Assembly (NCBI RefSeq): GCF_902859585.1
Contig: NZ_CADIJM010000006.1
Location: forward strand, 1-64,000
Direction of reading: 5' to 3'
Source: Achromobacter animicus
GTDB taxonomy: Bacteria > Pseudomonadota > Gammaproteobacteria > Burkholderiales > Burkholderiaceae_B
Length of the DNA stretch: 64,000 nucleotides
The translations under genes and the position numbers were made by a program. The notes under the pieces are model-generated. The model saw nothing but the letters and a program-made list of their open reading frames with translations. It searched no databases and had not been told where the DNA came from. Position 1 is the stretch's first letter, and each line of letters begins with the position of its first letter. Below are positions 51,027-58,235 of this stretch, piece after piece.

Positions 51027-52457
51027 ATGCAAGCCGCTCTACGCCCTCAATCTTCGGAATCGCCGGCGCCCGCCACCGCCGAGCCGTTTTTTCCACCCCA
51101 ACTGCTGGCCCGGTTGGACAAGAACGGGCCGCGATACACCTCGTATCCTACGGCAGACCGTTATCACGGAAGCTTCGGCGAGCAAGACTACCGCCTCGCC
51201 CTGCAGCAGCGGCGCGCAACCAGCCCGGCCGAGCCACTGTCGCTCTACGTGCACATTCCGTTCTGTGAATCGGTCTGTTATTACTGCGCCTGTAACAAGG
51301 TGGTGACCCGCCACCACGACCGCGCCGCCCGCTATCTGGATGCGCTGTCCAGCGAAATCGCGCTGCATGTGCAGGAACTGGGCCCGGGCGTGCCGGTATC
51401 GCAACTGCATTTCGGGGGCGGCACCCCCACGTTCCTGTCCAACGAGGAACTGGCGCGGCTGATGGGCGATCTGCGCGGCGCCTTCCGCTTTGAGCCCGAT
51501 GCCGAAATTTCCGTCGAAGTCGATCCTCGCACCGCTACCCCCGAGCGCCTGGCCTTCCTGCAGCAACTGGGCTTCAACCGCTTGAGCTTCGGCGTCCAGG
51601 ATTTCGACGAACGCGTACAGGTCGCGGTGCACCGGGTCCAATCGTACGAAGACGTCGCCGCGCTGATGCATAGCGCGCGGGCTTTGGGCTATGCGTCGGT
51701 CAACGTGGACCTTATCTATGGGCTGCCGCTGCAAACCACCGAATCCTTCGCCCGCACCATCGAGCAGGTCATCTCGCTGCGTCCCGACCGCATCGCACTC
51801 TATGCCTACGCGCATCTGCCCGAACGTTTCAAGCCGCAGCGCCGCATTCAAGAAGCCGACCTGCCGGACCGCGCCACGCGGGTCGGCCTGCTCAGCTCCG
51901 CCATCCAGGGCTTTCTGAAACAGGGCTACACGTATATCGGCATGGACCATTTCGCGTTGAACACCGACGCACTGGCCATTGCCAAGCAACGCGGCGAGCT
52001 TCACCGCAATTTCCAGGGTTACAGCACACAGCCGGATCGCGACCTCATCGCGCTGGGCGTGTCGGCCATCGGACGCATCGGCGACACCTACAGCCAGAAC
52101 GCGAAGATCCTCGACGAATACTACGCGGCCATCGAATCCGGAAGGTTCGCCGTAGAACGCGGCCTGGCCCTTAGCCCCGACGATCTGGTCCGCCGCGAAA
52201 TCATCATGGACATCATGTGCCAGGGCCGCGTGGACTTCGCCCGCATCGAGGCCAAGCATGGCCTGCAATTCGGCGACTACTTCAGCCGCGAGCTCTCGCA
52301 GGTGGCCAGCCTGGCCGAACTGGGCCTGGTGAATCTGCACCTGGGCGAATTGCGGGTCACCGGCCTGGGCTGGTACTTCGTGCGGGCCGTGGCCATGGCC
52401 TTCGACAAATACCTGCGATCGGCCATTCCCACCGCCACGTACTCCCGCATCATCTGA
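51027..52457 (+). CDS. hemN: Oxygen-independent coproporphyrinogen III oxidase
   Basis: The 476-residue radical-SAM enzyme decarboxylates coproporphyrinogen III in anaerobic heme synthesis. The 4Fe-4S motif CESVCYYCAC is preceded by YVHIPF, followed by the SAM-binding FGGGTPTFLS and the HemN-specific VDLIYGLPLQT, with the full C-terminal HemN domain. The length and the extra CxC cysteine distinguish it from HemW. The start at 51027 is 36 bp after an FNR-like box. It faces the convergent response-regulator gene across a 10-bp-stem terminator. Confidence 0.97.
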   Translation: MQAALRPQSSESPAPATAEPFFPPQLLARLDKNGPRYTSYPTADRYHGSFGEQDYRLALQQRRATSPAEPLSLYVHIPFCESVCYYCACNKVVTRHHDRAARYLDALSSEIALHVQELGPGVPVSQLHFGGGTPTFLSNEELARLMGDLRGAFRFEPDAEISVEVDPRTATPERLAFLQQLGFNRLSFGVQDFDERVQVAVHRVQSYEDVAALMHSARALGYASVNVDLIYGLPLQTTESFARTIEQVISLRPDRIALYAYAHLPERFKPQRRIQEADLPDRATRVGLLSSAIQGFLKQGYTYIGMDHFALNTDALAIAKQRGELHRNFQGYSTQPDRDLIALGVSAIGRIGDTYSQNAKILDEYYAAIESGRFAVERGLALSPDDLVRREIIMDIMCQGRVDFARIEAKHGLQFGDYFSRELSQVASLAELGLVNLHLGELRVTGLGWYFVRAVAMAFDKYLRSAIPTATYSRII

Positions 52458-52461
52458 TCTC

Positions 52462-52485
52462 TCGCGCGGCCAACCGGCCGCGCGA
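52462..52485. terminator. Bidirectional hairpin between hemN and the response regulator
   Basis: TCGCGCGGCC-AACC-GGCCGCGCGA, a perfect 10-bp stem with a tetraloop, fills the 29-bp gap between two convergent genes. T tails are short on both sides. Confidence 0.7.
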
Positions 52486-52486
52486 T

Positions 52487-53230
52487 TCATTCGGCAAACT
52501 TGTCGCGCAAGTACAGCGCCAGCGACAAATCATCCGACAGCCCCAGCTTGCGCATGGCGCGGCGCTTGTGGGTGCTGACTGTCTTCTTGCTGCGCACCAG
52601 CCTGCGGGCAATCTGCGTCACTGACAGGCCCTGCCTGATGTGGCGCAGCACCTCCACTTCCGACGTCGTTAGCAGCGCATGCGGCGCCGTCGGCTCCATG
52701 CTGCAGATCTGTCCGTCTTCGACCGTCAGGAACGGCGTGTTGGCCTCGACCACGCCGCGGATCATGTCCGGCAGCAGGACCAGACCCCATTGTTTTGCCA
52801 GGTAACCGGCGGCGCCGGCCCGAAAGGCGGCGTACTCGGTCTCTTGGCGATTGCCAGCCGAAAAGGTGATGACCGCCATGTTGGGGTGATAGCGGCGCAC
52901 CCGCCGCAGGTAGTTGACGCCATCGAAGGGTTCCAGGGGCAGATAGAAGTCGATCAGCGCGACGTCGCACGGCTGCTTGGCCAGTTTCTCCAGCAAGGAG
53001 CGCGCGGAGGTCTCGCGGTGCACCACGTGAAACCCAGGGCGGCTTTCCAGAAAGGCGCCAATGCCCAGCGCGACGACGGGATGGTCGTCCAGGACCGCGA
53101 CCCGGATCACCGGCGGCGGCCGCGACAGCAGCAGGTGCTTGCGGGCCTCTAAGCCGTCCGCCGGCGCGATAAGGGGGCCGTGAAGCGAGCCGCCGGTCAT
53201 CTGGCTTGCAGTCTCTGAAACGCGATTCAT
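52487..53230 (-). CDS. LuxR/NarL-family response regulator (orphan)
   Basis: The 247-residue protein has a receiver domain (about 41-160) with the acidic pair Asp48-Asp49, phosphoacceptor Asp94 (ALIDFYLP) and the conserved Lys in GYLAKQW. A LuxR helix-turn-helix (about 180-240: TTSEVEVLRHIRQGLSVTQIARRLVRSKKTVSTHKRRAMRKLG) follows. About 40 residues precede the receiver, an unusual leader. The helix-turn-helix resembles RcsB/EvgA-type regulators. GGAGC lies 4 nt before the ATG at 53230. No histidine kinase is adjacent, so the signal is unknown. Confidence 0.9.
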   Translation of the reverse strand: MNRVSETASQMTGGSLHGPLIAPADGLEARKHLLLSRPPPVIRVAVLDDHPVVALGIGAFLESRPGFHVVHRETSARSLLEKLAKQPCDVALIDFYLPLEPFDGVNYLRRVRRYHPNMAVITFSAGNRQETEYAAFRAGAAGYLAKQWGLVLLPDMIRGVVEANTPFLTVEDGQICSMEPTAPHALLTTSEVEVLRHIRQGLSVTQIARRLVRSKKTVSTHKRRAMRKLGLSDDLSLALYLRDKFAE

Positions 53231-53469
53231 CGTTGCTCCACGATCGGATGGGGGTCCAGGGCAATCCGCGCGGCCACGACGCGGCGGTCGCTGGCGCATT
53301 TCCGTGCGCGGCCCTGAAATTCGTGGGCAGATTACGTGTTCGGCGCGCGTTTGAGTTACCAAACGGGCCAAAATCAGACCGATCCGTCGGCACTAAACAT
53401 CTCGCTGCGTCCCCGGTGCGCTCACTGCAATCCTCCGTGGCGTTTTCGCCACGGATAGCCCGCAAACGG

Positions 53470-53478
53470 TGCTACAAT
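53470..53478 (+). promoter_or_regulatory. Extended -10 promoter candidate for the thrS leader
   Basis: TGC-TACAAT fits an extended -10 (TGnTATAAT, 5 of 6 in the hexamer). No good -35 is present, as is usual for extended -10 promoters. Transcription would begin near 53485, giving a leader of about 278 nt before thrS. Confidence 0.5.
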
Positions 53479-53490
53479 CGGCAACGATCC

Positions 53491-53511
53491 ATGCAGCTAT
53501 TTCAGCTGCAT
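53491..53511 (+). other. Hairpin at the 5' end of the thrS leader
   Basis: ATGCAGCT-ATTTC-AGCTGCAT, a perfect 8-bp stem followed by TTGTTTTG, begins a few bases after the predicted start of transcription. It could stabilise the 5' end or end transcripts early. Confidence 0.55.
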
Positions 53512-53567
53512 TTGTTTTGCTGCACCTTGATTCGCGCCCCGCAGTGCGCGCACCAACAGGCCCCAAC

Positions 53568-53624
53568 ATGTTTTTCCCGCCCGCACGAACTACGACCCGG
53601 AACTTTCGCCCCATGTCGCGTTAG
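53568..53624 (+). CDS. Candidate thrS leader peptide with three consecutive Thr codons
   Basis: Eighteen codons encode MFFPPARTTTRNFRPMSR, with ACT-ACG-ACC at 53589-53597. The stop codon ends 64 nt before a strong terminator, and the bases CGCGTT (53617-53622) that overlap the stop are complementary to AACGCG (53689-53694) in the terminator's 5' arm. A ribosome stalled on the Thr codons would leave CGCGTT free to block the terminator, while a ribosome at the stop codon would cover it. This is the layout of a classical attenuator for a threonyl-tRNA synthetase gene. The Shine-Dalgarno (AACAGG) is weak and expression is unproven. Confidence 0.55.
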   Translation: MFFPPARTTTRNFRPMSR

Positions 53625-53688
53625 TTTTTTCGTGCGTCGGGTTTCACCGTGTCAGGTCAGCGGTAGGACTCATCAAGACAATCAAATG

Positions 53689-53713
53689 AACGCGGCTACC
53701 AAGCCGCGTTTTT
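53689..53713 (+). terminator. Rho-independent terminator (attenuator) in the thrS leader
   Basis: AACGCGGCT-ACCA-AGCCGCGTT followed by TTTCG and further T-rich sequence: a strong intrinsic terminator 50 bp before the thrS ATG with no complete gene in front of it. Its position in the leader is best explained by regulated read-through into thrS. Confidence 0.88.
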
Positions 53714-53762
53714 CGTTTCTGTTTTCGTTTTTCAGTTCCAAGAACCCCAGGAAGCACTCCCG

Positions 53763-55715
53763 ATGGTACAGATCACATTGCCCGATGGTTCGCAGCGCCA
53801 ATATCCGGAACCGGTAACGGTTGCCGAAGTGGCGCAATCGATCGGTACGGGCCTGGCGAAGGCTGCCCTGGGCGGCCGCGTGACGTTCGACGGCGCGGAA
53901 TCCAAGCTCGTCGACACCAGTTTCCGCATCGCAGAAGACGCCCGTCTGGCCATCGTGACGGCCAAGGATGCGGACGGCCTGGATCTGATCCGCCACTCGA
54001 CCGCCCACCTGCTGGCCTATGCCGTCAAGGAGCTCTTCCCTGATGCCCAGGTCACCATCGGCCCTGTGATCGACAACGGCTTCTACTACGACTTCTCGTA
54101 CAAGCGCCCCTTCACGCCGGAAGATCTGGCCGCCATCGAAAAGAAGATGGCCGAACTGGCCAAGAAGGACGAAGTCGTCACGCGCGAAGAATGGTCCCGC
54201 GACGACGCCGTCGAATTCTTCAAGGGCATCGGCGAAAAGTACAAGGCGGAAATCATCGCCTCGATCCCGTCCAACGAGACGCTTAGCCTGTACCGTGAAG
54301 GCGACTTCATCGACCTGTGCCGCGGCCCGCACGTGCCGTCCACGGGCAAGCTCAAGGTCTTCAAGCTGATGAAGGTGGCAGGCGCCTACTGGCGCGGCGA
54401 CAGCAAGAACGAGATGCTCCAGCGCATCTACGGCACCGCCTGGGCAACGAAAGAAGAGCAGGAAGCCTACCTGCACATGCTCGAAGAGGCCGAGCGCCGC
54501 GACCACCGCAAGATCGGCCGCGAACTTGACCTGTTCCACTTCCAGGACGAGGCCCCGGGCCTGATCTTCTGGCATCCCAAGGGCTGGGCCCTGTGGCAGC
54601 AGGTCGAGCAATACATGCGCAGCGTGTACCGCGACAACGGCTACCAGGAAGTCAAGGCGCCGCAGATCCTGGACATTTCGCTCTGGAAAAAGACCGGCCA
54701 CTGGGACAACTACCGTGAAAACATGTTCACGACCGAGTCCGAAAACCGCGTCTATGGCCTCAAGCCCATGAACTGCCCGGGCCACGTGCAGATCTTCAAC
54801 GCCGGCCTGCATTCCTACCGCGAACTGCCCCTGCGCTACGGCGAATTCGGCCAATGCCACCGCAACGAGCCCTCCGGTTCGCTGCACGGCATGATGCGCG
54901 TGCGCGGCTTCACGCAGGACGATGGCCACATTTTCTGTACCGAAGACCAGCTCCAGGACGAATGCGCCGATTTCACGGCGCTCTTGCAAAAGGTCTATCG
55001 CGACTTCGGCTTTACCGAAGTCCTGTACAAGGTCGCCACGCGTCCTGAAAAGCGGATCGGCACGGACGAAGTCTGGGATACGGCCGAAGCCGCCCTGATG
55101 GAAAGCCTGCGCCGCACGGGTTGCGAATTCGAAATCTCGCCGGGCGAGGGCGCCTTCTACGGTCCGAAGGTCGAATACACGCTCAAGGACGCCATCGGCC
55201 GTCACTGGCAGTGCGGCACGATCCAGGTCGATTTCTCCATGCCCGTGCGCCTGGGCGCCGAGTACGTGGACCAGAATGACCAGCGCCGCCCGCCGGTCAT
55301 GCTGCACCGCGCGATCCTCGGTTCGCTCGAGCGCTTCATCGGCATGTTGATCGAAAACCACGCCGGCGCCATGCCGCCCTGGCTGGCGCCGGTGCAAGCA
55401 GTTGTATGCTGCATTTCCGAACCTTCGGCCGATTATGCTGCCGAAATCACGCAAAGCCTGAAAAAACAAGGCTTTAGAGTAGAGTCCGATTTGCGCGGTG
55501 AAAAAATCACTCGTAAAATTCGGGAACACAGCCTGCAAAAGGTGCCGTACATTCTTGTCGTCGGCGACAAGGAAAAGCAAAACGGCACTGTCGCGGTACG
55601 TGGATTGGGCGGCCTGGACCTTGGCGCCATCCCGTTCAACGACTTTGTGTCCCGGTTGTCCGAAGACGTCGCCACCCGTCGCGACGTCAATCAACCCGAT
55701 AGCAGCGCTGCTTAA
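53763..55715 (+). CDS. thrS: Threonyl-tRNA synthetase
   Basis: The 650-residue class II synthetase has a TGS domain (about 1-62), an editing domain (about 65-225, with [19 protein letters not shown] and later RGPHVPSTG), a catalytic core (about 245-540, with MNCPGH, motif 2 [30 protein letters not shown] and motif 3 [17 protein letters not shown]) and an anticodon-binding domain (about 545-650). It charges tRNA-Thr and clears mis-charged serine. It follows a long leader with a candidate Thr attenuator, and infC follows after 20 bp. Confidence 0.98.
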   Translation: MVQITLPDGSQRQYPEPVTVAEVAQSIGTGLAKAALGGRVTFDGAESKLVDTSFRIAEDARLAIVTAKDADGLDLIRHSTAHLLAYAVKELFPDAQVTIGPVIDNGFYYDFSYKRPFTPEDLAAIEKKMAELAKKDEVVTREEWSRDDAVEFFKGIGEKYKAEIIASIPSNETLSLYREGDFIDLCRGPHVPSTGKLKVFKLMKVAGAYWRGDSKNEMLQRIYGTAWATKEEQEAYLHMLEEAERRDHRKIGRELDLFHFQDEAPGLIFWHPKGWALWQQVEQYMRSVYRDNGYQEVKAPQILDISLWKKTGHWDNYRENMFTTESENRVYGLKPMNCPGHVQIFNAGLHSYRELPLRYGEFGQCHRNEPSGSLHGMMRVRGFTQDDGHIFCTEDQLQDECADFTALLQKVYRDFGFTEVLYKVATRPEKRIGTDEVWDTAEAALMESLRRTGCEFEISPGEGAFYGPKVEYTLKDAIGRHWQCGTIQVDFSMPVRLGAEYVDQNDQRRPPVMLHRAILGSLERFIGMLIENHAGAMPPWLAPVQAVVCCISEPSADYAAEITQSLKKQGFRVESDLRGEKITRKIREHSLQKVPYILVVGDKEKQNGTVAVRGLGGLDLGAIPFNDFVSRLSEDVATRRDVNQPDSSAA

Positions 55716-55735
55716 CATTTCTAGGAGCTTTCAAC

Positions 55736-56287
55736 ATCGCCACTGAAAAAGCCAATCGCATCAACGGTGAAATCCGCGTCCCCGAGGTGCGCCTGATAGG
55801 TCTGGACGGAGAACAGCTGGGCATCGTCAAGATTGCCGACGCGTTCCGTCTTTCCGAGCAAAACGACGTGGATCTGGTGGAAATCGCGCCGAACGCCGAG
55901 CCGCCGGTCTGCCGTCTGATGGACTACGGCAAGTTCAAGTACCAAGAGCAAAAGCGCCAAGCCGAAGCCCGCTCCAAGCAGAAGGTCATCCAGGTCAAGG
56001 AAGTCAAATTCCGTCCGGCGACCGACGAGGGCGACTATCAGGTCAAGCTGCGCAACCTGCGCCGCTTCCTCGAAGAGGGCGACAAGGCCAAGGTGACGTT
56101 GCGTTTCCGTGGCCGCGAAATGGCTCACCAGGAACTTGGCATGCGCGTTCTCGAGCGCGTGCGCGACGACCTCCTGGAGCTTGCCCAGGTCGAAGCCATG
56201 CCCAAGCTCGAAGGCCGTCAGATGGTCATGGTGCTGGCGCCGAAGAAAAAGGCTGTGCCCGCAGGCAAGCCCGAATCGGCAGCCTGA
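55736..56287 (+). CDS. infC: Translation initiation factor IF-3, starting at ATC
   Basis: The 183-residue IF-3 prevents premature subunit joining and checks the start codon. The N-terminal domain begins [21 protein letters not shown], and the linker and C-terminal domain ([44 protein letters not shown]) are complete. There is no ATG, GTG or TTG at the expected start. The codon at 55736 is ATC, with AGGAG 8 nt upstream. Rare AUU/AUC starts let IF-3 repress its own translation, as in E. coli. The next in-frame GTG (55787) would remove 17 conserved residues. rpmI and rplT, which normally follow, are absent. Confidence 0.93.
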   Translation: MATEKANRINGEIRVPEVRLIGLDGEQLGIVKIADAFRLSEQNDVDLVEIAPNAEPPVCRLMDYGKFKYQEQKRQAEARSKQKVIQVKEVKFRPATDEGDYQVKLRNLRRFLEEGDKAKVTLRFRGREMAHQELGMRVLERVRDDLLELAQVEAMPKLEGRQMVMVLAPKKKAVPAGKPESAA

Positions 56288-56334
56288 GCGCCCGCCGTAT
56301 CCGGTTCAGGCAAGGCCTAGCCTTGCATTCCTGC

Positions 56335-56367
56335 AACCCGCCGTGTCCGTCTCGTGACCGGCGGGTT
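56335..56367 (+). terminator. Weak terminator-like hairpin after infC
   Basis: AACCCGCCG and CGGCGGGTT form a perfect 9-bp stem around 15 nt, 47 bp after the infC stop, followed by CGCTTATT. The T tail is poor, so termination may be partial. Confidence 0.5.
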
Positions 56368-56453
56368 CGCTTATTGGCCGGCTCTACGCTACGATGTCAC
56401 AAAGCATAGCCGCCTTCCCAGCAGGGGAGGCGGCGTCCGTTCAGGGTGTCGCG

Positions 56454-57440
56454 ATGCACGTTTTGTTCGTTTTGGATCCCTTGCCGCTGCTCAAGGCGTA
56501 CAAGGATAGTTCGGTCGCCATGATGCGTGCCCTCGTGGCGCGCGGGCACACGCTCAGCGTGGCCATGCAGGGCGACCTCTACATCGAGGCGGGCGTCGTC
56601 AAGGCGCAGACCACCCCGATCGAGCTGGTCGCCGATGCCGACCTGCACGGCCACGACTGGTGGCGCGATTCCGCCTCCCAGGATCTGCCACTGGCGGATT
56701 TTGGCGCGGTCGTGATGCGCAAGGACCCCCCGTTCGACATGGAATACGTGTATTCCACGCACCTGCTCGAATACGCCGAGGCGCAGGGCGCCTGCGTGTT
56801 CAACGGCGGCGCGGCCATCCGGAACCACCCGGAAAAGCTGGCGATCACCGAAATCAGCGAGTTCACCGCGCCCACGCTGGTCACTCGCAACATGGCCCGT
56901 CTCAAGGCGTTCCATGACAAGCACCAGGACGTCATCGTCAAGCCGCTGGACGGCATGGGCGGCACGGGCGTGTTTCGCCTGCAGCCCAAGGATCCCAACC
57001 TGAACGCCATCCTGGAAACGCTCACCGACAACGGCGCGCGCACCATCATGGCGCAGCGTTTCATCCCTGACATCGTCAAGGGCGACAAGCGCATTCTGCT
57101 GATCGGCGGCGAACCCGTGCCGTATTCCCTGGCCCGCATCCCCCTGGCCGGCGAAACGCGCGGCAACCTGGCCGCCGGCGGCCGTGGCGTCGCGCAGGAA
57201 CTGTCTGCCCGTGACCGCGAAATCGCCGAAGCCGTGGCGCCCAAGCTGGCCGCCCGCGGTCTGCTGCTGGTCGGCCTGGACGTCATTGGCGACTTCGTTA
57301 CCGAAGTCAACGTCACCAGCCCCACCTGTTTCGTGGAAATCGCCGAACAGACCGGCTTCGACGTGGCCGGCATGTTCGTGCAGGCGCTCGAAAAGGCCGT
57401 GGCGGCCAAGGCTGCCAGCGCCGCCTCCGTCGCTGCCTGA
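56454..57440 (+). CDS. gshB: Glutathione synthetase
   Basis: GshB ligates glycine to gamma-glutamylcysteine using ATP. The 328-residue ATP-grasp protein begins MHVLFVLDPLPLLKAYKDSSVAMMRAL and has RKDPPFDMEYVYSTHLLEYAE, VIVKPLDGMGGTGVFRL (ATP loop) and the late GLDVIGDFVTEVNVTSPTCFVEI. The start at 56454 is used because the upstream in-frame extension from 56394 is not family-like. gshA, its usual partner, is not in the window. The PTS IIA gene follows after 15 bp. Confidence 0.97.
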   Translation: MHVLFVLDPLPLLKAYKDSSVAMMRALVARGHTLSVAMQGDLYIEAGVVKAQTTPIELVADADLHGHDWWRDSASQDLPLADFGAVVMRKDPPFDMEYVYSTHLLEYAEAQGACVFNGGAAIRNHPEKLAITEISEFTAPTLVTRNMARLKAFHDKHQDVIVKPLDGMGGTGVFRLQPKDPNLNAILETLTDNGARTIMAQRFIPDIVKGDKRILLIGGEPVPYSLARIPLAGETRGNLAAGGRGVAQELSARDREIAEAVAPKLAARGLLLVGLDVIGDFVTEVNVTSPTCFVEIAEQTGFDVAGMFVQALEKAVAAKAASAASVAA

Positions 57441-57455
57441 TTTTTCGGAACCGAC

Positions 57456-57857
57456 ATGACCACGGGTATTGTGATCGTCGTGCACGCGCCTCTGGGCGCG
57501 GCAATGCGCGAATGCGCGAGCCACGTCATGGGCGATCTGGACGGCATGCTGGCAATTCATGACATCCTGCCTGAAGACCTGCCGGATGACCTGGCGCCGG
57601 ATGTCCTGAAAGACATCCTCGAGCAGGACCACGGCGCGGGCGTCCTGGTGCTGACCGACCTGATCGGCGCCACGCCCGCCAACATCTCCAAGCGCGCGGT
57701 CGCCGATGCGCAGGCACAGGGCATCCAGTGCTGTGTGCTCGCGGGTCTCAACACGCCGATGCTGCTGCGCGCGTTGACCTACCGCAACCTGCCGCTGGCC
57801 GAAACCCGCGAAAAGGCGCTTGCCGGCGGGGTGCAGGGCGTCTTGCGGGTAGACTGA
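57456..57857 (+). CDS. PTS EIIA component, mannose family (regulatory)
   Basis: The 133-residue EIIA-Man domain has the phosphorylatable His10 in VVVHAPLG and the family segment VLTDLIGATPANISKR. It accepts phosphate from HPr. No EIIB/EIIC sugar permease accompanies it, so it belongs to the regulatory PTS of betaproteobacteria together with ptsH and ptsI downstream. It lies 15 bp after gshB and 108 bp before ptsH. Confidence 0.93.
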   Translation: MTTGIVIVVHAPLGAAMRECASHVMGDLDGMLAIHDILPEDLPDDLAPDVLKDILEQDHGAGVLVLTDLIGATPANISKRAVADAQAQGIQCCVLAGLNTPMLLRALTYRNLPLAETREKALAGGVQGVLRVD

Positions 57858-57965
57858 CGGGCGGAAAATTGCCCTATTATGTCGGCTATTATTTCAAGCC
57901 GACGATCGGTACGACGATTGGCTGCGATCAACACTGCGGCATAGCCCGCGGTCACCACCTTTCCT

Positions 57966-58235
57966 ATGCCTAATACTGACATTGTCATCAGCAACAAACT
58001 GGGATTGCACGCCAGGGCCGCCGCCAAGCTGACGCAGCTGGCCAGCAAGTTTTCCAGCGAGATCTTCATTTCGCGCGGTGCGCAACGCGTGAACGCCAAG
58101 AGCATCATGGGCGTCATGATGCTGGCAGCCGGACTGGGCGTCACCGTCAAGCTGGAGGCCTCCGGCAGCGATGCCGAGCAAGCGCTTTCCGAAATCGAAA
58201 CTCTGTTCGACAGCAAATTCGGTGAGCAGGAATAG
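57966..58235 (+). CDS. ptsH: Phosphocarrier protein HPr
   Basis: The 89-residue protein has the phosphorylation site His15 (KLGLHARAA) and regulatory Ser46 (NAKSIMGVMML), exactly at the family positions. It transfers phosphate from enzyme I to EIIA. Presence of Ser46 would permit control by an HPr kinase, which is common in this group but not seen here. Its stop overlaps the likely ptsI start. Confidence 0.97.
   Translation: MPNTDIVISNKLGLHARAAAKLTQLASKFSSEIFISRGAQRVNAKSIMGVMMLAAGLGVTVKLEASGSDAEQALSEIETLFDSKFGEQE

Noticed and set aside
53682-55718. A 678-codon open frame antisense to thrS
   Set aside because: It is the complement of a clear threonyl-tRNA synthetase and has the shadow-frame composition seen elsewhere in this high-GC window.
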